Assembly (NCBI GenBank): GCA_030374805.1 | Contig: JARGSG010000113.1 | Location: 62,001-126,000 of the forward strand | Direction of reading: 5' to 3' | DNA: 64,000 nucleotides | DNA from: Gracilaria gracilis | Lineage: Eukaryota; Rhodophyta; Florideophyceae; Gracilariales; Gracilariaceae | Part shown: positions 21,301 through 31,800 of the stretch, piece after piece | Position numbering within the stretch: the stretch's first letter is position 1 | How the letters are laid out: each line of letters starts with the position of its first letter | Translations under genes and position numbers: made by a program | Notes under the pieces: model-generated | Databases searched by the model: none | The model's input: the letters and a program-made list of their open reading frames with translations, nothing else | What the model was told of the DNA's origin: nothing

Positions 21301-23754
21301 ACCCTGAGAAGGGACTTTTATTGGCCCGCAATGGCGGTGGATTGCTACGTGACCGTACGCTTCTGTACGGAGTGCGCAAAGAAACGAATGAAACTTCGGA
21401 AGAACAGCAAATTGCTGAAGCTATTCCCTGCTAGGGCACTACTGGAGTTGTTCAAAATTGACATCCTCGGGCCGCTCCTCACAACAAAACGAGGGAACAA
21501 GTTTCTACTTGTGATCACCGACCGCTTCTCGAAGCTTGTTCGGACTGCCCCTCTTCGGAGGATAACCGCGTACACGGTGGCTAACGCATTCGTTACCCAT
21601 TGGACATTCGCGTACGGTCCTCCAGTGGAGTTGTTGTCCGATAACAGAAAGCAGTTCGCGTCGCGCTTCTTCCAGGATGTCTTCCGCATCCTGGACGTGA
21701 AGAACCAGTTCACAACTACCTATCGTCCCCAATGTAATGGGCAAGTTGAACGGTTCAACCGGACGATGCTAGGCGCCCTCCGTTTCTGCGTTGCTGACCA
21801 CCCCAAGAATTGGGACTTGTACACCGATGCGGTGACGTTCGCGTACAATACGCAAGTTCACCGGATACCGGAGTATCACCATTTGAATTGGTATTGTCTC
21901 GTACTCCCCCGCCTGCGGCGTTGGAATCGCAAGCTACGCTTGGAAGCTTTTTATCTGTGGGTGATTACCGACAAAGGTGGAAAGAGTGGCTCACGAAGTT
22001 GGTACCCGCTACGCGGAAGTCAATGGCCAGAGCCCAAGCCGCATACAAGCGGAATTTCGACGCTCGTTTACGAAGATCCAACAGCCCGCTAATTGCGGTA
22101 GGTAGCTACATCTTCGTACGGAAGGAGTACTACAACCCGGAACGGGAGAAACGTCACAAGCTATCGCCAGTGGCGGACGGACCCTTCAGGGTGATATCCG
22201 TAACTACCGACACGGTCGTGGTGCAAATGGGCAACACGCATGAGCGGCTATCCCGCGATCGCCTTGTGCCGGCCCCCCCGCCCTCGTCTGAGGTAGTTTT
22301 GGACAGTACAACACCCGTTTCTACGGGTACAGCAGCACCGAAGACACCCGGAACATCTGTGGCCAAACGATCACTCGTTTTACCACACCCCACCCGGGGC
22401 CTCTCAGACATTCCGATGTTATTGGAAAACCCGGCTTCGCCGGATAGCACAGGCCATTTTGGCCGAACTTCTACGACCCCCATGGCACGCATTATTACCC
22501 GCCATGCAGGAGTTCCGCCACTCCCTATCCTAGCTCCGTCTAAGGAGGGGGAGGAGGCTCGCCGCCCGCCGTCGCAACGTAATTTGCACCGTGGAACACG
22601 GGTTAGTGAAGCGGAGTCGTCGCCACACACGCAGCACGACAATCGACCTGCTTCGCAAAGCCCCTATCAGGGTGAATGCTCATCACCGTCGGTTACGGGT
22701 CTCCCGCAGGAACGGAAATGGCAGCGCTACCATCGCCGCAAGAGGCGGAGCGCAGCGCAGAGGATGAGCCAGCAGCGCTGGGTATGGACGACCAAGCCCC
22801 TCGGGGGAACGTTCAACAGCAGTTGTCAGCAGCGCCCTCCACCCTGGAGGACGCCAAAACAACGACACCCACCGTCCGCAACGGAATTGATAACCCTGAG
22901 ACAGGGGAGTCAGTTGTAGGTTCATCGGGCACGCGTCCGCGGAACCCGAGCGTCTCGGCAGATCCCGACGTCGAAGCCAGTGAGAAACCGGTCGTTCCGG
23001 AGAAAGCACCCGTCCAGGACGGCGAGCCAACGGCAAAAGAATCAAAATCTCCCTAAGTAATGGGCGCAGCGCAAGCTGTACCCACCCGAAACGGGAGAAG
23101 TGCTGTGTACGACCCACACGGGGCCAGCGCAGCACACGCCGGCTCACCGGAATTCGCCGTTGGACACGGGGTGTCAAGTCCAAAGCGCACGGCGCAGCCG
23201 TTGGAGAAACCCCACTCTAGGGAGGCGGTTCAAACTCGGGTTAACCCTAGCCAACCATTGTTGGAGTTACGTGCCCGCTCACGGGGAGACGCACCTTACG
23301 CGCCACTCCCCACGGAGCTTGGAACACCCCAGTCGGGACAAACGGCGTCATTGCCACCGCAGAGGCGGAATGACCCACGCAAGCTAGCGGTGAGAGCCGA
23401 CTACCACGAAGGTGGAGACTCGATCCCTTGCAGGGTTAGCGCCGACACGGCTTAATGCGCCCCGACACCCTCTTGAGGGATATATTTCCCAATGAGGGTA
23501 ATGTTCCACTAGAAGTGACGAAGACACGGCATGGCCGGGAAGTGTACGTACAGGAATACGTCGTCGACCGAATTCTCGGACATTCCTACGATAGGAACCG
23601 TAATTTACAATACAGAGTCCGTTGGTACGGTTATGGCCCCGAAGGGGATACTGAGGAACCGATCGAACACCTCCCGCGTTCACGGGTTGTACAGTACCAC
23701 CGTCGCGCCGGTACGGCTCTCGCAGGTACGCTGGATAACGCCCAGGTTGGGTAA
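18400..23754 (+). pseudogene. Fossil pol region of element A
   Basis: In order: an aspartic-protease-like part (about 18540-18850), reverse transcriptase (about 19530-20500, with YLDDIIVFS), RNase H (about 20570-20900), a zinc-binding and catalytic integrase (about 21200-21900), a Pro/Ser/Thr-rich linker (about 22250-23450) and a chromodomain (about 23540-23730). It is broken at several points. The chromodomain places it with the chromoviruses. Confidence 0.8.
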
Positions 23755-24979
23755 TGGGCACCGCCATTGCGGGAAGAAGAATTTAAGAAGAATTCTCATG
23801 CCGTTTAATAGGGGAAGTAATGCTCACCTGGGGTGGCGTCACGCAGTCGCACTCTCTGAGTTGGAGTCCGACTCAGTCGGGTTAATAACCCCATTTACTC
23901 AGTCTTCGTGCTGATGGGTTTTTTATCCAGCTTGCTGGTCTTATGTATCCGCATTCACGGTTTTTCTCCATCACCAGGGTGTAAAGTTGTCGAGTACACC
24001 ACAATACTTGGGTTTTTATGGCGCCTACACGGCTACTTCGCCATCTTGGATGGATAGTCTACTCGGATCAACCGCTTTTCTCTCCCCGCTATCGGGTCGT
24101 GCACAACACTTTGCGACCGCTGCAACGCGCGTACTGATCCGTGGAACACGGGGGTACGCTGGTTCGCTTCCGTTCGTCACGGTTGAAGTTCCCGGAGATC
24201 GGGTATGTCGCCTCTACAGTACTATGAGGCTGACTTGTGCTAAAACCCCCTATCTTGGGAAATACTTCTCCGTTTCTAGAACTGTTTTGTACCAGGATAT
24301 TTTGGGTGTGTCTGAACTCATTGAGGAAGACAGATCCCGAGTATCTTGGTTTGTTCCGAAGTTACGGCATCATTTCAGTTCGCGATTCTACTTTTAGACC
24401 CCATTCTGACGAACTGAAATGGTCCGCGTTTTCCCACTTAGTGGTCTTCAATCCCAACGATCTGGGTTTCAAACGAAAGCTCTGTGTAAGAGGAGTCTGC
24501 CGATGTATTGGATTTGTTCACAGCATAGCTGGTTCAAAAGCTATGGGACTTTCAAAATTCGGTACAGTACGAGGTCCCTATTGGGTGTATTCTAGTGGAT
24601 GAAACCGCTTCAAGTGGGAAGACTTGGATCTCGCAACGAGCTACACACCCTCTGAAGTTTACGGAGCGCGGCTGCGATAAGGCGTACGCGGTTTCACTCC
24701 CAGACTTGGGGCGGGCTACCTCAAGAAAGAGGGATGCTGGCAGGGATCCGGAAGCCACTGTAGTTGAACATCTCCGACCAAATCCGGCTATACCACTACG
24801 TGGTATAAGTCCTGCACAGCAGGGAACGCCCCCAAAAAGAGATAGAGAGATGGAGAGAAGGGAGAAAGAAGAGGTATGAGAAAGAGGAAACCGTCCTAGA
24901 CGGGAGAGTTTACTGGAGGAAGTCACTATGGGTTACCATGGACGCCGGCTACGCCGAAAAGGAGCCGAGTCTTCGGAAG

Positions 24980-25675
24980 CTACTGGCCAGTGCCCCTACC
25001 ACCGCTAGGTGGAGGGCCCCCGCCAAGGCGGTTTGCTAGCGCATCTGCCATCGCGGTCGTATCGCCCGAAGCTTCGGCAGCGCTGAGACCAGCACACCGG
25101 AGGAACCGGGCAATAATGTCGCTCTCATCGCCCGCCCCCGCATTGGGGAAAGCCGCCCCGTCGTTAGGTGTCAAGGAACCCGTAGACGGGAGGAATCCAG
25201 AAGCTGGAGCCAAACCCTGCATCGGGTGAGCCACATTCTGGGCAGTTCCCGGAACGGGTGGAGCGGGTTCAACTGCAGTAGGCTGCGTCGGTTCCTGAGT
25301 CCCGCTCTGCGGTAGTTGGTTGTTCGCATTTTCCTGAGGCAGGGGCGCCGACCGGAGACCGGTGAAGTACCCTGACGGAGGGAGGTTTGGTGGTTTATTG
25401 GACATCGGGTGTTCGGTAAGGTCGCTAACCGGCGCTGCCGGAGAAGGAGGAAGAGTTGGAGATGAGCGATTGGTCTCGAGCTCTTGGTGCTGTGCCACTA
25501 TTGTGGGATGTTGGTTCTCTGGGGTAGAGTGATTGGCGGACGACCCGGGTTCGGGCGTGCTTTTACGCACATTCTCCGGCGTCGCTCCTCCCATCTTCGG
25601 GTCAGTGCACTCGCCTAAAGAGGGGGATGGGTAGTGCAACGCCCTCACTGGGGGATTGTGTGAACTCTTGTTCAT
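24980..25675 (-). CDS. Antisense ORF at the 3' end of element A
   Basis: An open frame of 231 codons runs against the direction of element A, with its ATG inside the 3' LTR. The product is rich in Pro, Ser, Ala and Asn and ends with a more ordered segment (ESDIIARFLRCAGLSAAEAS). It has no motif I know. Extra antisense frames near the 3' LTR are known in some plant Gypsy elements such as Tat/Grande. The older relative E lacks this segment: only about 300 bp separate its matching non-coding part from its LTR. It may therefore be a captured sequence. No evidence of expression can be seen. Confidence 0.35.
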   Translation of the reverse strand: MNKSSHNPPVRALHYPSPSLGECTDPKMGGATPENVRKSTPEPGSSANHSTPENQHPTIVAQHQELETNRSSPTLPPSPAAPVSDLTEHPMSNKPPNLPPSGYFTGLRSAPLPQENANNQLPQSGTQEPTQPTAVEPAPPVPGTAQNVAHPMQGLAPASGFLPSTGSLTPNDGAAFPNAGAGDESDIIARFLRCAGLSAAEASGDTTAMADALANRLGGGPPPSGGRGTGQ

Positions 25676-26190
25676 ATTTCCGGTGGACCGGGTGATTGCC
25701 TATATATGAATAGGATGACGACCACTGAGGTGGATGTGCACGTGTGCACGGTTGTGCCCGGAGGTTTGCCACGTACACGTGGGGGATGTGCCACATGGTG
25801 TGGGTAGTTGCCAAATTTTGTGGAATATATTTAGTTAATTTTATTAGTTCTAGTTGGCGAGCTACACTACTTGGTGCTCCGGCGACTTCGCCGTCGCACC
25901 CAGTAAAGCTTCCCCCAACCAGGGTTTTGACTCCAGACTTCACGACTGCGAGCGCCTCTATCCCCATCAGGAGGAAGGTTCCGTAGCATACGGTAGTCTA
26001 AACACCCTGCGTCAACCAAACGAACCCAATTGTGGGAGTATTATACCGCTATTTGTCGCGTTCGCCTTATATAAGGATTTGCCCGGCTTTGCCGTTTCTT
26101 CTCGTCACTTTTGTGACTCCCCTTTCCTTTTCTTCTCTTTTCGGGTTGTTCTCCGCGACCCGCGACTTGTGCTGGCACTCGGTCACGCTT
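25630..26190 (+). repeat. 3' LTR of element A, left piece
   Basis: Matches 15277-15837 with about a dozen differences. A polypurine tract (AAAGAGGGGGATGG) precedes it. It stops at 26190 where element B is inserted; the last five bases, CGCTT, are repeated at 35955-35959. Confidence 0.9.
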
Positions 26191-26698
26191 TGTTGTACAA
26201 ATACCGATAAAGTGTGGGGTCCGCCTGGTAGAGGGAGCGCGCGAGGGCTCAACCTAAAGGGGAAAAACACACAACCAATATGGTAGTAGGGCACCTGAAA
26301 CCCGCAGGGGCAAACGGCGGGGCAACTAGTCTAGACCGTGTAGGTGTACGGTAGTAGACGTCGACGCGCGGTAAAACCTGAATAGTAATAGAGTAGTAAG
26401 TGACCAAGATGGTATAGTTACTGCCCTAATGGTGCCTGACTTTACAATACCCGAGGGGGAAGGCGAGGTGCACCACAATATATACAAGGTGCACCGACGC
26501 CGATCTCCCCTGCGGGCATGACGTCATCGGCTGTGCCCATGACCTACTGTCATGGGCCAGCAATGCTAAACTATCCTAGACTATAAATTAGAAATTAGAA
26601 ATTATAAAATACAGAATACCAATTGGGTACAGTGCAGCCAGCAAGGCGCACCAGTAGGCCCACGTGGCACCAACCCATTGAGGTCTCATTGTACTACA
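26191..26698 (-). repeat. 3' LTR of element B
   Basis: 508 bp, TGTAGTACAATG to GTACAACA in element orientation. It contains ACC-N5-GGT dyads at 26274, 26403 and 26618 and a TATATA stretch near 26480. A purine-rich tract lies just inside it near 26700-26712. Confidence 0.93.
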
Positions 26699-28851
26699 GA
26701 CCCCCTTCCTACCCTGAGCCACGCCCTCGTGGCTCCTAAATCCTTTCACCAAGTCGGTGGCATCGTCGTACCAATTTGGTCCCTGTCGCAGCCTTTGTGC
26801 CATCTCGCGCCGTGCGTCGCGTCGGCTTTGCATCGCCGAACGCCCTCTGGTCACCACCTTGGTCATCACCGGTTGCGGCTCTATCCATTCCCATTTGTGG
26901 TTTGGGCGCGACGCGCGCCCATTGCATACTTCCAAGGTTGTACCTTTTTGGCTGCCCGGCTTGGACCCTTTTACCGTGTCGGTATACCCAGTGGGGGTGG
27001 CGGGTTGCGCCTTCGAGCTCGTGTGGGCACTGTACCGTGAAGGATTTTGGCGCCCACTTGGTTGCGGCGTGTCTCTCTGTCCCTTCGAGGTTCGAGTACC
27101 AACCCTTCGAGGCATTGCCGCTGACTCCATCGAGGTTGTTCCATCGTTATCCCTTCTGGTTACCTTCGCACCTCTTTGCGGTTTGTCTACGCGGCTCACG
27201 CCACCATGGCTTCTCGTCCGACCGACAAGGTGGAATCCGTTTATGGTGACCCCCGATCCGTATCTGAACCACATGGGTAGCCCTGGTACCAGCGTGCGGG
27301 CTCCCACCCGTAGCGGTACACGGCGCTTCATTCAGTACCCCTAAGGTGGATGGATGGCCGCTTCGGTTGGCGTCTGCAGTGTACTACCACAAAGGGTTCC
27401 ATTTTCATGTGCATCAAACCACCCTCGGTGTCGATCATCCATGACGAGCGCGAAACCTTAACGTGGTCAAAATAGCGCGAAAACCATCTAGGAACCATGT
27501 CCGTTCTGTCTTCAAAGAATACCACATAGATCTCGATCGGTTTCGTACCTCATAAGGAAACGAACTTTCATGGTAAGCACAAAAACTCGTTCCCTTCTAG
27601 ACCATACGAGGTGTATTCATGTCCTTTCTGGTCTCGCTCCCATCCCGTAATGGTCTACTTCCTCTCTCCATGGTTGCGGCGTCACCATATAGGTCCTGGC
27701 ATGTGCCATTCGTCGGACCTCCTTGCCCTTCGTTACCATCACGGTCGATTAGCTTGTTCCATAAAGGATCTCGATAGTACCATACAGGTTCATTTCATGC
27801 TCTCTCTCTGATTTCCATAACTTTGAAACACCTTCAAGGTTTCCATCGTACCATAAAGGGCTGCGCAGCATTACTAACGTCTCCCGCGCAGTTCCATGCT
27901 CCACCTTTAAGGTTTATTCCAAACCGCTTCAGTCCCCATGGGTGTCGTTCGTCATTACCACGAAGGTTTGGTTCTTCACAGCCACTATCCGGGTGACGCG
28001 ATCCTCCGTCGTGTCTCTACTACCATAAACAGCTCAAACCAAATTGGTAGACCTTGCAGTTGCACTTCTGTGCGCAGCGAGCGTCACGTAGTACCGATTT
28101 GGTAGCTTGGGGATGGCGCGCGACGTAGCGCGAGTGCCAGCAATGTACCTGTATGGTTCTGCATGGCCTCTTGGCGCGCATACGCGCACAAGCTGCACCA
28201 GACCCATGAGGTTACTTGCAAGGCGAATCAAAAAATTGCACGCCGAAATTACCCCACCAAACGGTATCAAAAACGCCAAAACACCTTTTGGTCTGTATCT
28301 CGGGAACCAAGCGGTTTCAGAGGCTGAGAATGGCCGATTCGGGAGCGCAGCACGCCCAAAATACTCAGATTTTTTGACCATGCCGGTGCACGCTCCTTAC
28401 AGACAATAGTGTAAACCGAATCGGTTACCCAGCGCGGCGGTCTGCCGATCTGGGGCGCGTCTCTCGCTTATCAAAAACCTTAATTTTTTGACTTTCACCA
28501 CTTGGGTTTGGAGCCATGCGTGCGCGGCGCGTGCCATGAAGGTGCGCGCGCGTGCCGGCCGCGTGCCAGCTTTGGGATCGCTGCGACGCTGACGCTCGAA
28601 GCGCATCCCTCGTCGAGCTTCGTTCGGTACGACGTCATCACTAAACCTTCACGGTCTTCCGGCAAACCCTCTTGGTCTCTTCGATGCACTCTGATTAACT
28701 TCTCCCAGTTGGTGTTAGCTTCTTCATTAAAGTTATCCAGTTAGGTGTTGCAGTTAGCTTCAGTTACCATGTGGGTGCGATGCGCAGCGAATGAGGGAGA
28801 GCGCGAAAAGAGCCTCCCCCCTCCCTAAGAGCTGTGCATCACCTCTAAGGT
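26699..28851 (-). other. Long 3' non-coding region of element B, dense in dyads
   Basis: This 2.15-kb region lies between the end of pol and the 3' LTR. Minus-strand frames at 26588-27331 and 28034-28381 exist. Only the second has a counterpart in element D (63284 onward), and it may reflect plain DNA conservation. I count at least 23 exact ACC-N5-GGT sites starting at 26748, 26770, 26853, 26973, 27221, 27268, 27337, 27684, 27735, 27779, 27830, 27903, 27957, 28038, 28093, 28202, 28377, 28415, 28497, 28645, 28666, 28766 and 28841. Less than one is expected by chance. Confidence 0.8.
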
Positions 28852-31800
28852 TTACCCATCGTTCGGCATGTCCTCTCCTTTTCGGTTCCAGTAGCTTACC
28901 CTGAAGTGGTGTGGTATGGCTGAGGGCGGCTCGGCGGTATCACCGTCAGCCCCCCAGCCATACCAGCGTACTGTGTACTTCAGACATTCTTGGGTACGGC
29001 GGTGACCTACAAGGCGTTCCACTGGGAACTCATTAGAGACCTGCGATGGTATCTTTTCACCACTTTGGTTCAGATGAGCATCGGTACCACTAGGGGTAGG
29101 TGTTTCCTCTGAAGGATTAACCGTAATCCCTGCGGGTGGTACGTAGTCTGGGTCGTCACCCTGTGCGTCATCATTAACCTCGATGGGTGTCCCGTCTTCC
29201 CGGGGCTGAGTCCTCAGGGCAACCGCTTGTGGGTCACGCGCGGATTCTCCGCGTTCCTTCCTGGACTGAACCGTTCGAGGTGCAACCGTGATTCGGTCAA
29301 TAGAGATCGTATTCTCTACACCATCTTGGTTCACCGTCACCGTGTGGTCGGTTGCTCGAACTACCTTGAAAGGTCCCGATGATTTCGGAAGAAGCTTCGA
29401 ATTGATATCTCTATCAATAGCTTCATCATCGGCCTCATCACCCGGTCGTGGCTTAGCTCCTTTCGGAGGGTGGTCAATAAAGACATATTGACCCGGCGTA
29501 GCCGTTACCACTTGGGTTACCTTTCGGTCGTAGTCCTCCTTGTACCGCCTCTGGGATGCTGTGAGCTTGCTCTCAGCATACTTGAGAGCACGTCTCAACC
29601 TCAAAAGGGTATTCCGTTTGACCTGTGACGGTGTGAGCGCTCCGGCGGCTTCTTGTCCTAATGGGTCCCCTTCAACAACAATACCTGGTGGGTGTCTTGA
29701 CAGTATTAGATCGAACGGCGTAGTTTGCGTCGCTCGATGAACCTGTAGGTTATATGCATATGTCAAGGGCTGCACGAGCTCGTCCCAACCAGTTTGGTGT
29801 TCTTCCGTATAATGTCGCAGCCTAGATACCAGTGTTCGGTTAAAGCGCTCCACTTGCCCATTCGTTTGCGGATGGTAGGCAGTAGTGAAGTAGTGCTTAA
29901 TACCCAAGAGGTTACAAACAGCTTCAAAGAACTTCGAAGCTAAGTTCGAACCATTGTCGGTAAGTAAATAAAGCGGTGCACCATACGGGTAGATCCAATT
30001 GTTCAAGAACGCCACCGCGAGGGTCGTCGATTTCGTGTCCTTCAAGGGTATCGCTCGCGTGAGCTTCGAGAACCTGTCGGTGATTACGATGATGTACTGA
30101 TATCCCCTTGTGGTTTCTGGTAATGGACCCAGAAGGTCTATTGCGACGAACTCGAGAGGACCCGCTGCAGGGAATAACTTCAAGTATTTCCTGTGCTTCC
30201 GGAGACCTCCACGGGTACGTACGCAAGATTCACATTGACCTACAAAGGTATATATATCATTAGCCATATGAGGCCAGTAGTACCCTTGCCTCAAGGTGTA
30301 GTACATTCTCGTACCTCCAGGGTGTCCTGATAGTCTTGGGTAGTGGGCTAGGTACAGCACCCGAGGGCGCAGCACCTTGGGCACTACCTTCTGAAGGGAA
30401 CCATCAATAGGAGCTCGCCTCACCAGGAAACCATTTTGGTCGACGTCAAAGTTCGAGTCTTTCATACCTACTTGGTCCATGAGAGAGCGGCAATAAACAT
30501 CGTTTGCTTGCTCTCTCAGGAATTCCTCGCGGGTAATTGGCATGACGTCTGTTTCCTCGAGGGCGAGTATTTCCCGAGCGATGGCATCACTAAACCACGT
30601 ATCCTCTTCGGGTAGAGTCCAGTAACCTTCTAAGGTATCACCATCAGGGTTGGTAGAGATGGTAAAGCATGGGATATCATCCTCTACCGGTTCGGTGTCC
30701 AAACCATCTGTGGTAATGCGAGACATCGCGTCTGCGACATTGTGCTTGATACCTGGACGGTACTGTACGTCATACTCGAACTCTGAAAGTCGTAACCGCC
30801 ACCGGGCAAGTCTGCCTGATGCGTCGGCCAGACCCAGTATCCACCGTAGGGCATCATGGTCGGTTCGAAGCGTGAACCTTTCACCATATAGGTAGGGACG
30901 GAGCATCAACATGCTCCAGACCACTGCCAGACATTCCTTTTCGGTTGTTGTGTAGTTCTTTTCTGCAGCGTGCAAAGCACGGCTCCAGTACCCTATAGGT
31001 AGTTTGTCGCCGTTTTCTTGCTCCTGCATAAGACAACAACCAATTTGGGCGTCCGAAGCGTCAGTATCCAACGTGTATCGTAAACCAGCTTTGGGTAATG
31101 CCAAGATGGGACGTGTCAAGAGCGCATGTTTCAGCGCCTCGAACGCATCCATTTCCTCATTGGTAAGACATTCAAACCTTGTAGGTTGACCATTCAGCAG
31201 CTTCCTGTTGAGGGGAGCTGCTATCTTGGCAAATCCCTTGATAAACCGGCGGTACACATTGCACAAACCTATAAAGGATCGGATTTCCGTCTGGGACGTG
31301 GGTGGCTTCGCCTCCTGCACGGCCCGGATATTCCGCGGCGTCACTTCTAACCTCCCAGGGCTGATAATATGACCAAGGTATTCTACCTCTTTGGTGAAGA
31401 ATTCGCACTTGCGGAGCTTCAACGTTACTCCAGATTCCCTCAAAAGGTTCAAAACTTCCCTAACATGGTGGAAATGTTCCTCTACCGTTCTGGAATATAT
31501 GATTACATTGTCGATGTATACCAGAGCGGTTCTCCACTTCACCTTCGAAAGGATTATATCTAACGCCCTCTGAAAGGTAGCCGGGGCATTTCGCAACCCA
31601 AAGGGCATACGCGTAAAACGGAATAACCCAGCGTGGCAAGTAAACGTAGTTTTGTCCTTGTCTTCTTCCCTGATAGGTACCTGCCAATAACCACCATTGG
31701 CATCGAGCGTAGTAAAGATCTTGGCGTTGCCCAACGAATCTATACACTCGTCCATTCTAGGTATTGGGTACGAATCCCTAATGGTCATACTATTCAGTCT

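Larger units (their letters stand above)
15277..26190 (+). mobile_element. Gypsy chromovirus A, left part (nested host of B)
   Basis: Element A has a 784-bp 5' LTR (15277-16060), a primer-binding site, gag (16166-18322), a pol region ending in a chromodomain (about 18400-23754), a long 3' non-coding region and a 3' LTR (25630-26190, continued at 35960-36183). The LTRs differ at roughly 3.5-4 percent of sites by eye, so the insertion is moderately old. It lies inside a pogo-like transposase gene with AAAAT before and ACAAT after as a slightly decayed 5-bp target duplication. It is broken, with about ten interruptions, and was later hit by element B. Domains: zinc knuckle, protease-like region, reverse transcriptase (YLDDIIVFS), RNase H, integrase, chromodomain. 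Confidence 0.9.

Noticed and set aside
26588-27331. 247-codon minus-strand frame in the 3' region of element B
   Set aside because: It starts in non-coding DNA, runs into the LTR, has a Thr/Arg/Gly composition without domains and is shaped by the ACC/GGT dyads.
26699-28851. CRISPR-like or satellite array as explanation of the ACC/GGT sites
   Set aside because: Spacing is irregular (about 20 to 350 bases), the sequence between sites is unique and the unit is only a dyad, so neither array type fits.
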